Source: Eucommia ulmoides
Lineage: Eukaryota > Streptophyta > Magnoliopsida > Garryales > Eucommiaceae
Length of the DNA: 64,000 bases
Reading direction: 5' to 3'
Assembly (NCBI GenBank): GCA_016647705.1
Contig: CM028338.1
Span: 19,365,577 to 19,429,576 of the forward strand
In this document: piece by piece, positions 10,582 to 22,539 of the stretch
Position numbering within the stretch: position 1 is the stretch's first letter
Layout: every line of letters begins with the position of its first letter
The notes under the pieces: model-generated
Database searches by the model: none
Told to the model about the DNA's origin: nothing
The model's input: only the letters and a program-made list of their open reading frames with translations
Made by a program: the position numbers and the translations under genes

Positions 10582-11873
10582 ATACGTGTCATATATTACT
10601 AATATCTTATCTATTTGGTCCATCTATTAACTTATTCTTTGAATTGAATTGGTAAAACTACTTCTTATTTTTAAGTATTTTGAATCTAAAATATTTTGGG
10701 GACCAAATTAAGCTTTTGTAAAAGTTTTTTTTTTTTTTTTTAAATAGAATATATCTATTTTGATAGTATATAATATTTGTGGACTTAAAGAGACCTTTTA
10801 GGTCTTGTAATTTCAAAACTAACTGTTAAAGGTCTAGTAAGAAGTCTATATATGGAGACTTGCGTTTTTTGAATTGAGTAATTAAGAATAATCAACCTTC
10901 GCTATTAAAAGAGAGTGATTTACACTGAGAAAGTAATAAGAGAGTTATATTAAAAGTGTTCTTGATCGAGGCGCGAAAAAGTATTCATCACCGGTCTTTG
11001 TTCTACACTAAGCTATCGTAATTGTTTTCAAGAAATCCCGGTGAGATCTTTCCATGTTATTGAATGTATTTTCTTAGATTATTTATATTGATTACTTAGA
11101 TTAAGTGTTTTAGAAAAATCATTTTAAATCTAATATATTAAAAATATTTTAAAATTATTTTTATTCGTGAAATCTTATTATCTGTTATCTGAACTTTAAA
11201 TTGATTAAATCATATTTATTTCTTATGTAATTCTATCATATAGTTTTTGGGACATTAATTGAGCATAATTATTTTGAGGTGCTAGAAACTCCTATGGAAA
11301 TAAACTCGTAATTTTTTTGTATTTGTGAGTATGAGCGAATTATACATATTTGAGATGGTGTCTAATCAGGGTAGTTAGGGGTTGATCTTCAGCCTGTGAA
11401 AAAGATTAGGTTTGATTTTTATCCTTTTAAAAGATTAGGTTTGATTCTTCCTGTAGTAGAATTAGGTTAATCTTTTGCCAGAAAAAGATAAGATTTTTGC
11501 TAAGCGTGTGAAAAGGATAAGTGTAATAATGTGAGAGTGTAAAGGTTTGATTCTGAGCCTACAAAAAGAATCAGAATTATAAGGGTTTGGTTCCTACCTA
11601 GGAAATGAATTAGGTTTAGTGCATTGCGAAATCCCTGTGGAGTTCAAGGGATTGAACGTAGGTAAGATTATCTTACCGAACCAGGATAAATTGTTGTGTG
11701 TTACATTGTTATTGTTTTTGTTGTTTGAGTGTATATTTAGCTAAACACATTTCCGTTTCCTAACAACATAATAATCAATTAGGGAAATTAATAACTTGTG
11801 TTTAATTTAATTGTCTAAATTTTTGTCACTACCTAATTCACCCCCCTCTTGGGTAGACTTTTTTGGGCTAACA
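10582..11873 (+). repeat. second part of the split SIRE-like LTR
   Basis: This continues the LTR interrupted at 3110. It aligns in reverse complement with 51356-52560 of the solo LTR, including paired blocks with AATCAGAATTA and CTACCTAGGAAATGAATTAGG. It ends GGGCTAACA at 11873. Confidence 0.7.
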
Positions 11874-12829
11874 TATACGATATAATTCAATCCATCCTTA
11901 GCTAAAATATTGAAAAAGGGAGGGTCTCCCATACCCTATTTTAGGTTTCCCGTTCTTGTGGAAATTTTAAATAGCAGGTTATGGGAGCTCCTCTCCATAA
12001 ACCTTTCCCTTTTCTAGTTAAGGTTGTGCTGGCAAAAACTATATACATTTTATTTTCTGTAAAAATACTATCTTTAATTTTCCTTTAAATAAAAGATGAG
12101 TCTTACAAAGGACGTTTTTCGAAACTTTGTTGTACTCTGAAAATATTTTTTTAGAAAATTTCTTTCTTTATAAATATTTTCTTTTAAAAAAATATTCTTT
12201 TTGTTTAAAAATATTCAATTTGTTTTTAACACATTCCTTCATAAAAATATATTTTCAAAACTTGTTTTCCTTTTCCTTTCTAAAGGAACTTTTCTAAAAA
12301 ATGATCTTTAATTTTGTATTTTAAAAAAATAATTTTTTTTAAGATTCTTCTTAAGAAGGATTCTAGAATTTTTTTTGTGTTCAATTTTTTCCATAAATAA
12401 AAGATAAATATTTTTTTAAATATTTTATTTAAACCGAATTTTTAAAAGAGCACTTCTTTGTTTTTTTTTTTTAAATGTTCTTTCATAAAATATTTTTTCA
12501 AACTTATTTTCCTTTTTCTAGTCCTTGAACGCATGTAAGTTTTACCAAAACAACCTAAACTGAAAAAGATAAAAAATAAAAATCTCTCCTTGGGGGCCAA
12601 ACTTCTTGATTCATTTATAATCAATAGGTGGTCTAAAAGGGGACATTTTTTTTTTTAAATTCTTATTTAAAAAAAAAAGGGAAAAAACTATTTTATTTTC
12701 TTTTGCATAAAATTAAACAAGAGAAATAAATAAAGAAAATTACTTCGACTTATTTTCATTAAAAAATTTATTTAATCTTATGTACCATCTTTGGACTAGT
12801 GTCTTGGGGTCCTAATACCTTCCCCAATC
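11874..12829. other. AT-rich flank without recognisable genes
   Basis: The stretch is rich in A and T homopolymers (many runs of 6-11). A 60-codon frame on the minus strand (12442-12624) is lysine-rich and looks like chance. Near the right end GGGGTCCTAATACCTTCCCC continues, across element A, into CAACCTCTGAACC at 18846. Confidence 0.5.
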
Positions 12830-12834
12830 ATAAC

Positions 12835-14330
12835 TAGTAGGGCATGGAATACACCGCTACTTACTCTCGCAAGTATATAAGGTCTAAGTTTTAATATAGT
12901 GGATCTTGAAGATTGGATATCGTTCCCACAGAGAAAAGTGTGAATAATTGAATATCGCAATTTACGTAGTCTCATGTTATCCTGATGATTAAAGACATGA
13001 TTTAAAATTAAATTAAGCTAAACTACAATTAGTGGATTAATCATAACTAAGTTGATTAACTAGGGATTGATTTCGTTCACTTAATACATGTTTGATTTCG
13101 TTTAGTTAACAACAACGGAGTTTAGGTATCCGACAATCTCGGTTCGTAAACTCCTCTGCCACATTTTCCGAGTGTAAGACGACGGAATACGCGACTTCGT
13201 GTCGATGAAGAAGTCCCCCTCAATGACTTAACGACTCTAGGCCGCGTGAGTCTTGACCCAACGTCATCGATTGCACACTAACTAATGCCCTCCCGGGTCG
13301 TTAGGTCGTAACAACGTGTTTACCCTAGTCCGAATCCAAGGTTACTTCTTCCGAGTGTCAAACCCTAGATTCTAAAATCCAACCCTAATACCATTACAAG
13401 CATACTAAGATTGTCATCAAATGATAAACACAATCGGAATTAAAACAACAACCGTTAAAGAAACATATATTAAACCAAACGAGTATTTACATAACTACAT
13501 CTATCCCTAACTAATCTTTAATTAAACTAACACGTTCTTAGTCAATAAAACATTAAATCAAAAGGAGATCATCAATATCAACAATAAACATTAAGTACAA
13601 AGATGGAAACAAGGAAAGAGAGATCAATTCTCAAAGTGGAGTAGTCCACTTTCGCCAAAGAACAATCCTCCCAAGCTTCCTCTTTTCCATAGATGAACTT
13701 CCTCTTCTAGCTCTTCAAGGATTGGCCAAGAACACTTCCTAAAACTAATCTAACCTACTTCCTAAATTATCTAAACCTAATTAAGGTGGAAGAGAGCTCT
13801 CAAGAACAAACAAGTCCTCTCTCACGTCTAAGGGTTTCTAGAGGTCTAAGGGGGTCCTTAACAATTGGAGGAAAAAGGGGTTAAAAAGAAGGTTTGGGAA
13901 AATATCTTCAAAATATATGAAAATAGATATTTCTGCGCAGAGTGTCACCGCCTAAGCGGTGGTTCACCGCTTAGGCGGTGGCTTAAATCGGTTTATGTTT
14001 CTGTCGGATCTTCGCCTAGGCGGTGGTTTTCTTGCTTAGGCGGTAGCTACTGGCACGACATTCTGGCGTTTTCTCGCCTAGGCGGTGGTTCATCACTTCA
14101 ACACTCCAACATTTTGCCTCTTTTCCGCTTAGGCGGTGGTCTTCATTCACCAAAACCCTGTTTTTCACATTTTATTCACCATTTCTCCACCGTTTTCACT
14201 TGTTTATCGCCCTTTAACGTCCCTTCACCTATTTTACACTAAAACAAACTAAAACGCAATTAAATATAACTAATACGCTTGAAGACTAACAAATTCGATT
14301 TCGAAATAGATAGGTTTTTCATACCTATCA
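12835..14330 (-). repeat. 3' LTR of element A
   Basis: 1,496 bp. On the minus strand it starts TGATAGGTATGAAAAACC. The palindromic array of the CCGCCTAGGCGG type is at about 13945-14140; the clearest pair is CACCGCCTAAGCGGTG followed by CACCGCTTAGGCGGTG. One copy of the GAGTGTAAGAC unit that is repeated in other family LTRs is at about 13170. Confidence 0.9.
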
Positions 14331-14346
14331 ATACCCCCAAACTTAG
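14331..14346 (-). other. polypurine tract of element A
   Basis: The minus strand reads TAAGTTTGGGGGTAT directly before the 3' LTR start. Confidence 0.8.
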
Positions 14347-14922
14347 AATTTTGCTAGTACTCGAGCAAAACACTAACACTAAACTAAACTAACTAATGAA
14401 CTAACCAAATAAAAATGAAAAACTAAACTAACACTGAAGAAGTATATGCAAGTAAACTAACTAAGTTTAATCGAAAGGACCAATTTGTTCCTCCCTCAAC
14501 ATCCCTAAATCTGATCAAGTTCGGGAAGTAACCCACACCAAGTGGTGTTCTAGAATTTCAACTATCAATATCAATAAAAACCATTCTAGATCCATTGAAG
14601 TGTGTGTGAGAGAACTCAAATGTGTAACTATTCAAATACCGGATTGGATTATTCAATCGTTAAGCTCCTAACTTAAACCGTTGAAGGATTCAGAAAAACC
14701 ATACGCTTGATTGGAGTCTACTATCCACTAATGTAGGCTCGGATATTCACAAAAATCAATAGGTCTTGGTTTGGCTATGGAGAACGACCACGGGTATCAC
14801 TGGAATTGAAAATAGATAATCGTTTAAAACGAACGATACCTGAGGTAAAATTGCTTGTCGCTATCCTCTCTCATGACCCCACATTCTTAGAATACAACTC
14901 TGAATAAGAAATGAAGATCCTT

Positions 14923-15168
14923 GTATTCACTTGTCAAAAGAGAAGAAAAGGAAAACTATGTTCACGTTTTTTTTTTAACAGCATATTCCTAAATTAATAC
15001 GAATTATTACAGTTTTAGGAGAGTGCAAAAAGAAGTTAGAGAAACATTCCCCCAAACGTATCCGAATTTATAAAATTTTAGGAATATGTAAAAAGAAATG
15101 ATAGAAACACACCCCCAAACTTATTTTAGGTGCGTGCAAAAAGAAATAGAAAAGTGACAAGTGAATAC
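14923..15168 (-). other. conserved stem-loop with internal polypurine motif (element A)
   Basis: Outer arms GTATTCACTTGTC (14923-14935) and GACAAGTGAATAC (15156-15168) pair over 13 bp. The other family members have C and G where this copy has T and A, so the pair changed together. The loop contains a polypurine-like motif (15107-15122, minus AAGTTTGGGGGTGTGT) and a second near-copy at 15044-15060. Confidence 0.75.
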
Positions 15169-15959
15169 ACTAATACTGAATCAATAAAAATTTATCAGAA
15201 ACCCGACCGCTCACTTGATTTTACTCAATTTTTAAAATTAGGCTTAGCGACATTGGTTTAGGAAAAATTTAAATGAAAAGAGTATTTAAACGTTTTCAGA
15301 ATTGATTACATTATCGGCTTCGACAGGGGAAATAAGGAATGAAAATTTTCAGGTTAGCTACAACGGTTCAAGGGAAAAAATGACGGCCTAAATCACGTCT
15401 CCGGAATTACCTTACCTAGGATTCCGCCTCAAGTTTTCCCCAAATCAAGTTCTAGTTTTCTCATTTTCTATTATGAACTTAATATTGGATAATCAACGTC
15501 TAATTTGTTCAGATAATTAAACATTGAGTTCAAATGTCGTGCAATTTTTGGATCGAGATAATTTTTACCCAATCGACATATTAAGCACACAAAACACACA
15601 AGGAATGTATTACCCCCGACCTCAATATGCAATTAGGGGATAATTCTCATCATCGGGTATTGGCCCAAATGAACTCAATAACTAAACATGCTAATACAAC
15701 TTCATACATACACAATTCTAAACTAAATCTACTACTAACATACATTAATTAATCTAACACTACACATGCAGAAACAAAAATTAAACTAAACTAAACTAAA
15801 AATTTAAAAACTAAAACATTCATTATAATAAAATACATACATAAACATAATTTTGTTCAACAAAAATTTTGCATTTTGTTCAAAAAATAATAATGGTTCA
15901 TCATTTTGTACAAAAAGAAATAAAAATGGATGAACATCCACTAAACTAACATCCACTCC

Positions 15960-17320
15960 ATACCAATATATGCTTTGAACAAACGAAGTGTCCCTCAGTC
16001 AGCGAACCCAATAGACATATAGCATTCATGCATACAAAATGGGTTGAACACATACCTAGGGAATAAGACTTATTCCCTATTGTTCACCTGACGAGGAAAT
16101 TGCTCTCCACCACTATCACGTCAGAATGGAAATTGTGGTGGTTGCAAAAAGTGCGGCGGCAATGCCGAAGCGGTCGCACATGAACCTATGGACTTGATCT
16201 GGCACACACACTAATCACAAAGTTTCAAAAAAACATGAACAATGTAGCATGCAATTTTGTTTCACACAATTTAATAATCCATAGAACGTAAGTTATCACC
16301 AAAAATCAAACCAAAATCCCATAGTGATAAAGAATATCGCGAAAATGGGGTTGAAAATTTATTTGTGGTGGATGATTTGTGGTGGAAAACACAAATTTTG
16401 TAATATGGAAGGATGATTTTTGAGTATGGGAACAGTTTGGAAGTGAGGTTTTAGAGAGAAGGTGGAGGTTTTTGGGGAAGAAGCCTTGCGATTTCAATTT
16501 TTGAACGAACGAGCTGTTTTAACTGCAGAAGGTCCACCGCTTAGGCGATGGATTTACCGTTTAGGCGGTGGATCCCTTTCTTTTAAAAGAAACCTTTCTG
16601 ACGTTTATTCGCCTAGGCAGTAGTTTCTCCGCCTAAGCGAATTTACACCAATGTGAAAAATATTTTGTTCTGCTGCTAATCCGCCTAGGCGTTGGAGCGT
16701 ATTTTCAAAGTTTGTTGCATCCTGTTATTTTACCGCCTAGGCGGTGGATTCACCGCTTAGGCGGTGGGCCTGTAGCTCCTACTTTTATGTTTTTCTCAAA
16801 TTTTCAAAATACGGCTCCACCCTATACGTTTTCACTTCGCTTGTTCAACGTGTTTAAACTTAAAACACTCTCCAAGCATCTACACTCCTAAATTCACTTC
16901 TGAACACGTTCCGAAGCCATGCTGGCTTCCAAAAAGAATAAATAATGAAATAAATAGTAACAAAAATCGGATAATTTGATACCCTAAGTTTCATTTCAAA
17001 AACAAATATAGCGCTTGAGTTACCGTCCCCAGCTGGACTATCGTGTTACTAAGTATTTTTCACCAAAATTCCCCATAGACAAGGAATTTGGGCTCAAATG
17101 CTCAGTCGGATCAAGATCATAGCTTAAAGTCGGCTTCTCCTCTAAATCCTTATCATTTTCAATATAAGCTCAATCTCGGGATTGAGAATTAACCTACTTC
17201 ATCGTTTCTCACATGTCTTGATCACACTAACACAATGGAAAAAAATAAAAAATTAAAAACAAAGCAAAATAAATGTCAGGATTAACAATCGACCACTTAA
17301 TCGCAATATCAACTTAAAAT
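15960..17320. other. segment of element A not shared with its relatives
   Basis: This replaces the gag region found in C, E and F. It includes a purine-rich stretch (16320-16500) and a palindromic array at 16530-16770 with five or more CACCGCTTAGGCGGTG-like units. These are the same units as in the LTRs, although the surrounding sequence does not match the LTRs. No supported ORF. Confidence 0.5.
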
Positions 17321-17329
17321 TCACACCGT

Positions 17330-17347
17330 TCCCCGGCAACGGCGCCA
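17330..17347 (-). other. primer-binding site of element A, tRNA-Asp
   Basis: The minus strand reads TGGCGCCGTTGCCGGGGA, 6 nt inside the 5' LTR. It is the exact complement of the 3' end of plant tRNA-Asp(GUC) as I know it. Confidence 0.9.
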
Positions 17348-17353
17348 AAAACT

Positions 17354-18840
17354 TGGTAAGGCGTGGAATACACCGCTACTTACTCTCGAAAGTATACGAT
17401 GTCTAAGTTTTAATATAGTGAATCTTGAAGATCGGATATCATTCTCATAGAGAAAAGTGTGAATAATTGAATACTGCAACTTACGTAGTCTCATGTTGTC
17501 CTGACGATTAAAGACATGATTAAAAATTAAACTAAGCTAAACTACAATTAGTGGGTTAATCCTAACTAAGTTGATTAACTAGGGATCGATTTTGTTCACT
17601 TAATACATGTTTGATTTCGTTTAGTTAACAATAACGGAGTTTAGGTATCCGACAATCTCGGTTCGTAAACTCATCCGCCACTTCTTCCGAGTGTAAGACG
17701 AGGGAATACGCGATTTCGTGTCGACGAAGAGGTACCCCTCAATGTATTAACGACTCTAGGCCACGTGAGTCTTGACCCAACGTCATCGATTGCACACTAA
17801 CTAACGCCCTCCCGGGTCGTTAGGTCGTAACAATGTATAGTCCGAATCCAGGGTTACCTCTCCCAAGTGTCAAACTCTAAATTCTCAAATCCAACCCTAA
17901 TACCATTACAAGCATATTAATATCGTCATCAAATGATAAACACAATCGGAATTAAAACAACAATCGTTAAAGAAACATATATTAAACCAAACAAGTATTT
18001 ACACAACTACATCTATCCCTAACTAATCTTTAATTAAAATAACATGTTCTTAGCCAATACAACATTAAATCAAAAGGAGATCATCAATATCAACAATAAA
18101 CATTAAGTACAAAGATGGAAACAAGGGAAGAGAGATCAAATCTCAAAGTGGAGTAGTCCACTTTCACCAAAGAATAATCCTCCCGAGCTTCCTCTTCTCC
18201 ATAGATGAACTTCCTCTTCTAGCTCTTCAAAGATTGGCCAAGAACACTTCCTAAAACTAATCTAATCTACTTCCTAAATTATCTAAACCTAACTAAGGTA
18301 GAAGAGAGCTCTCAAGAACAATCAAGCCCTCTCTCACGTCTAAGGGTTTCTAGAGGTCTAAGGGGGTCCTTAACAATTGGGGGGAAAGGGGTTAAAAAGA
18401 AGGTTTGGGAAAATATCTTCAAAATATCTGAAAACAGATATTTCTGTGTAGAGTGTCACCGCCTAAGCGGTGGTTCACCGCTTAGGCGGTGGCTTAAGTC
18501 GGTTTAAGTTTCTATCGGATCTTCGCCTAGGCAGTGGTTTTCTCGCCTAGGCAGTGGCTGCTGGCATAACATTCTGGCATTTTCTCGCCTAGGTGGTGGT
18601 TCGGCACTTCAGCACTCCAACATTCTGCCTAGGCGGTGGAACTTCTGCCTTGGCGGTGGTCTTCATTCACCGAAACCTTATTTTTCACATTTTCTTCACC
18701 GTTTCTCCACCGTTTTCACTTGTTTATCGGCCTTTAACGTCCCTTCACCTATTTTACACTAAAACACGATTAAATATAACTAATACGTTTGAAAACTAAC
18801 AAATTCGGTTTCGAAATAGATAGGTTTTTCACACTTATCT
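17354..18840 (-). repeat. 5' LTR of element A
   Basis: 1,487 bp, nearly identical to 12835-14330 with scattered substitutions and small indels. The palindromic array is at 18455-18660. In several units here G has become A (GGCAGTGG for GGCGGTGG), as expected from deamination at methylated sites. Confidence 0.9.
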
Positions 18841-18845
18841 ATAAC

Positions 18846-19100
18846 CAACCTCTGAACCTTCAAAGAATTCTTTAGTTGAAGACCTTAATTCTCGAGTCAA
18901 AACTTGGGCCATTTCAAAAATAAATTTGATTTTCAAAAATTCCGGTAACCTAACAAACGATTTGACTCAATATACTAGGGTGACTACTCTATTTTTTATA
19001 CAAAATTTGGCTCAAAGAAATAATTTCAAAACTGGCACCTAGAAAATTGCATGAACTTTTATTTTAAATGAACGGATTCAGTGGAGGAAACCAATAATTG
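18846..19100. other. sequence interrupted by element A
   Basis: It continues from 12829 across the insertion. No ORF and no family recognised. Confidence 0.35.
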
Positions 19101-20095
19101 CGTTTTCCTCTCCTCCTATTTTCAAAATATGGTCATGTCAAAATATTTAAAGTGAATAATATTCAGAATTTCGAAAAGGAAAAGAGAAGGAAACTAAAAT
19201 ATTCATTGAGAAAAAAGAGTGCTTGAAAATCAGTGACAATTCTTTAGAACTCTTGAGAAGTTTGTGATAGTTTTTCTGAAGGAGAAACTTCAAAAAGCTA
19301 ATTTGTGTCACCGGTATACTGTGATTTGATTCATACATTCTATTGGAAATTCGGTGAGATTGTTCTTGTTTATAACATTCTCTCTGTGATATATTGTTTT
19401 GATCTATTCTGGGACATATCTCGAAATATATTTTGATTAAATCTTTACTCTAGATTTGATATTAGAATTATAAGATAATCGTTTTCTAAAATACTCATTG
19501 ATCTTTATCTTGGAAATTATGCTTACTTTGAGTTAAAACAGTATGATATATCTAGGATATTACATTCTAAGCTTTACTGTGTTAAAAACAAGATTTGCAT
19601 AACACAATAGCTTAATAGTTTATCTTGTGAATCTTGTATACTTTTATCACTCCTAGATTGGGCTGATTATTGAATTTAGTATCAATAAATTTTGGTAGAA
19701 GCTCTAGTACAAAAGAAAGATTTTTTATATTTTTGTGAATTGTTGCTCAAACTTAAATGTACCTAGTCGGATTGAGGGTGTGTTTGAGTATAAAGGAAAT
19801 TTACTCAAACGGGATTGTATGAGTTTGATTCTCACCTGGTAAGAGGATCTAAATTAGTTGGACTAATTTTCTACGAGAGGTTAGAGTAGTAGATGTAGGC
19901 AATAGTAGCATGTTGAATTGCTATAAAATACTTGTGGCAAGTATCTCTATTCATATATGTTTGTGTGTGCCTAGATATAAACACTTACGTACTAAATAAG
20001 ATAAAATTAGAAATAGGTTTTAGTTAATTGGACTAAAGTTTTAAACTGACAAATTTACTCTCCCTCTTGGCTAGTCATTTGGGCCAATAGTTTAC
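19100..20095 (+). repeat. decayed Copia LTR
   Basis: The 3' part has the SIRE-like U5 features: GATTCTCACCTGGTAAGAGG, a GTAGATGTAGGC segment, GCTATAAAATACTTGTGGC and a CTCTCCCTCTTGGCTAG box followed by GGGCCAATA. The 5' boundary is uncertain. It precedes Copia pol remnants in the same orientation, so it would be a 5' LTR. Confidence 0.45.
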
Positions 20096-20309
20096 ATGAA
20101 TCTCTGCCTTTTAATCTCATTAGATTGGCAAAATATTTTCAACTTTATATCCGGTGTTTACAACAATATTAATATAATTCAAGAATGATATAAAAAGTAT
20201 TTTTTTTTTATTAATACTTGAGATTAATGCAATTTTAAGGACAAAAGCCACTAAATATAGTAATACAACATTGAATATATGGGTTACATTCAACATACAA
20301 GGCATAGAT

Positions 20310-20965
20310 TATATTTGTAATAAAGAGATGGATGCCATGAATGAATTATTCAAATTAATAATAATTAAGGTGTCTAGGATCTCATCGATTACCTAATCAT
20401 TTTAATAAAATTAAGTGTAAATGGGTTATTCGGAGTAAAAATAGTTTAAAGGCAATATTAACTGATATATGGCTATATTTGTTGTAATTGATTTCATTCC
20501 TATAGAATGCATCGAGTATGAAGAGATATTATCTCTAGTATTTAATAGGAAAACATTTAGAATCATTGTTCCACTTGTAGCTTGTTATTAATTACAGTTA
20601 CATAAAATGGGTGAAAATTTATGTTTCGATATTGGAATTTATACGAAAATATATACATATTGAGAAATTTAAAATTTTGACAAAAAAATAAAAACAATAT
20701 ATGATTGCAAACTAAAGAAATTCATTTATATTCTTAAACAAGCTTTCAGGTGATGACATAGAAAGGTTGATATTTTGTTCAATGAATGAGGTAATCTGTG
20801 TATGTGTATTCGGTAGTGATCTTAATTAGTATCCAACTGGGAATTTGAAGAAGGTTGATTTAAATGAGAGAAATTAAAGCTTAACTTGAGTTAGAAGTGA
20901 TATATCAAGAGTATCTTAGAAAAATCCAATGTGGAGTCATTTTCAGTAAACAATGTACCCTCACG
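20310..20965 (+). pseudogene. Ty1/Copia reverse transcriptase remnant
   Basis: Scattered frames keep Copia reverse transcriptase blocks in the right order: EMDAMNELF, then VNGLF/KWVI-like and RSKN, then EYEEI...FNRKTFRIIVPLVACY (the EYEETFSPV..KDTFRII region) and at 20700 MICKLKKFIYILKQAFR, which corresponds to VCKLKKSIYGLKQASR. Almost every third line has a stop or shift. Gag, protease and integrase are missing between the LTR and this piece. Confidence 0.6.
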
Positions 20966-21212
20966 AAAAGTGATATATTTAATATAAAAAAATATTAAGG
21001 AATTATTTTTAAAGTTAATTAATTACAAAAAACTCTATATTGGTGTGTCGTCGAGACGTTAGATATTCAAGTAACAAAGAATGTAACACTAGAATATTTG
21101 GTTTGTATATGAATGTATATATATTCTCAATGTAATTCGAAACAGTAGTCTTACTCGGGGGTAGTGGTCTTTTTTGGTATAGTACACTTTGTAGATCCTC
21201 GTGCATGGGCCG
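20966..21212. other. AT-rich flank left of element B
   Basis: No ORF or repeat is recognised. It forms the left flank of the Tat element. The 5 bp next to the LTR (GGCCG) do not match the 5 bp at the other end (GTTTA). Confidence 0.4.
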
Positions 21213-21830
21213 TGATGTTGCCAAAAAATCTCCGGTACGTGTTACAGTTCCTTACGTGCCGGAAACCTCCGCAACCCGCAATCCAACCTACAAAACTAGT
21301 TAGCTCTATAGGGGTAATACCGGTGTGGTATCGGCCAAAGAACATCTGGCGTGAGAATAAGATCAGATTACTCTTTGAGAGAATAAAAGCTTTGAGAGTC
21401 TTATGAGTGTAATATTGAGAATTCTGTGTGATACCTGTTTTTCCTATATACAATTGAGTCGATTCCCTTCATAACCATCGTTCCCATGATTTTATCCACA
21501 TTCCATATTTAGTTGTAGTGATTGTTGTCCACGCTCCCATCATGGGCTATCATGGTGATCATGCCCATGAGCGTGGGGGGAGGATAGGTAAGGTTGACTT
21601 GCCATTCTTAAAACTAGAAACTTAGCCTCTTGTAGGGCCTCATTCTATACCGGATCGGCCCATGCATGGTTGGGCCTCCTGGGCAGGTTAAGTGTATTTA
21701 TATCTGGGCCGTTGACGCGCTCTGCCCGTGGTTAACTTTCGGACCACTCCTATCGGGTTGGATTTTATTTGCCGGCCCGGCCTGACTTCTTAACACTGAA
21801 TTCATGTTTCGTGAGTGAGAATTTTTTCCG
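21213..21830 (-). repeat. 3' LTR of Tat element B
   Basis: Matches 54744-55358 along its length, for example AGTTGTAGTGATTGTTG and TTAAGTGTATTTATATCTGG. The second contains a TATA-like TATAAATA on the minus strand (about 21689-21697). The left end TGATGTTGCC is the LTR 3' end; the right end is GAGAATTTTTTCCG where the other copy has TTTTTCCCA. Confidence 0.8.
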
Positions 21831-22534
21831 TATTATTTGCCCTCCAGACTTCAATGGCGATTCATCGAAGCGAGACAAAAGTTCGTTTTTCTTCTGCTTT
21901 AGTAATGGCCTTGTCCTTGGTAAATATTTTTCTGTGGTTGTAATTCTGGCTTTATTTTACCATAACTTCAAACCTATCGATTGAGTCAAATCTGGCAAAG
22001 ATTGAGCTGGACATCAAGGTTAATGTTCTGTCAACCAAGTTAAGGTAATCATAGAGACGTTAGTAACCGTGTGCAGAACTCTTGGCCCATTTGGTTGGGC
22101 TCAACTCACTCCTAATTAGGCTCTACCCAATCCTGACCAGATTTGATTTAGTGTTGGCCGACGTCAGCTCAAATTTGACCATGCTTGTGCCCTACCTAGT
22201 GAATTAATATTAGCGCCCACTTAGCTACGCGTCACATTTCTGCCAAACAGTGCAGATTAGCTGGGTACTGTTTGATTAATTAGACGTCTTTTCAACCTTC
22301 AGTCTTATTGGTTTTGTAATGATGATGCTTGGTATTTATGACCGACCTTAAGCACCTACCGTACTTGATCTTGAAAACCATTTTTTTTTCCCTCGATATT
22401 TGCTACCGCTGTTTTGCTTTATTTGTCATAAATATCCCGACGATTGAGTTTCACCTTTCCCATTGTTTCATGATCGCTGGTTTGGCTATTTAAAGACAAG
22501 CCTCCTCAAGGCTTCTTCACAATTTTTGTTTTTG
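21831..22534 (-). other. 3' untranslated region of element B, outer part
   Basis: No sense coding sequence. On the plus strand, about 21854-21920 reads MAIHRSETKVRFSSALVMAL. This may be the first exon of the antisense ORF that continues at 33493 (inference). Element C is inserted at 22535-22539. Confidence 0.4.
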
Positions 22535-22539
22535 CTAAT

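Larger units (their letters stand above)
1..11873 (+). mobile_element. SIRE-like Ty1/Copia element, 3' part, split by a Mutator-like element
   Basis: The window starts inside the element. Its internal 3' region runs to 2255 and its 3' LTR is 2256-3110 plus 10582-11873, about 2.15 kb once the 7.47 kb insertion is removed. The LTR begins TGTCGAACCTAATATT and ends in GGGCTAACA, and is homologous, in opposite orientation, to the complete solo LTR at 51356-53620. The 3' end carries the usual SIRE/Maximus features: a CACCCCCCTCTTGGG box shortly before the terminus and repeated GAATTAGG/AAGATTAGG segments at 11340-11640. The 5' LTR and pol lie outside the window, so the outer target duplication cannot be checked. 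Confidence 0.65.
12835..18840 (-). mobile_element. element A: non-autonomous Athila-like LTR element
   Basis: Two LTRs (12835-14330 and 17354-18840), a perfect 5-bp duplication ATAAC (12830-12834 and 18841-18845), a primer-binding site matching tRNA-Asp and a polypurine tract. The internal region (3.0 kb) keeps the conserved 3' non-coding part with its stem-loop. It has no gag; between about 15960 and 17320 there is instead a segment unlike the other family members, including its own palindromic array. The left LTR ends in CTATCA, the right one in TTATCT. Confidence 0.85.

Noticed and set aside
13865-14242. 125-codon plus-strand frame with repeated RLGGG motifs
   Set aside because: It is the translation of the palindromic array in the LTR of element A.
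17330-17347. tRNA gene fragments at the tRNA-Asp matches
   Set aside because: Only the 18-nt primer complement is present, always 6 nt from an LTR end; there is no cloverleaf around it.
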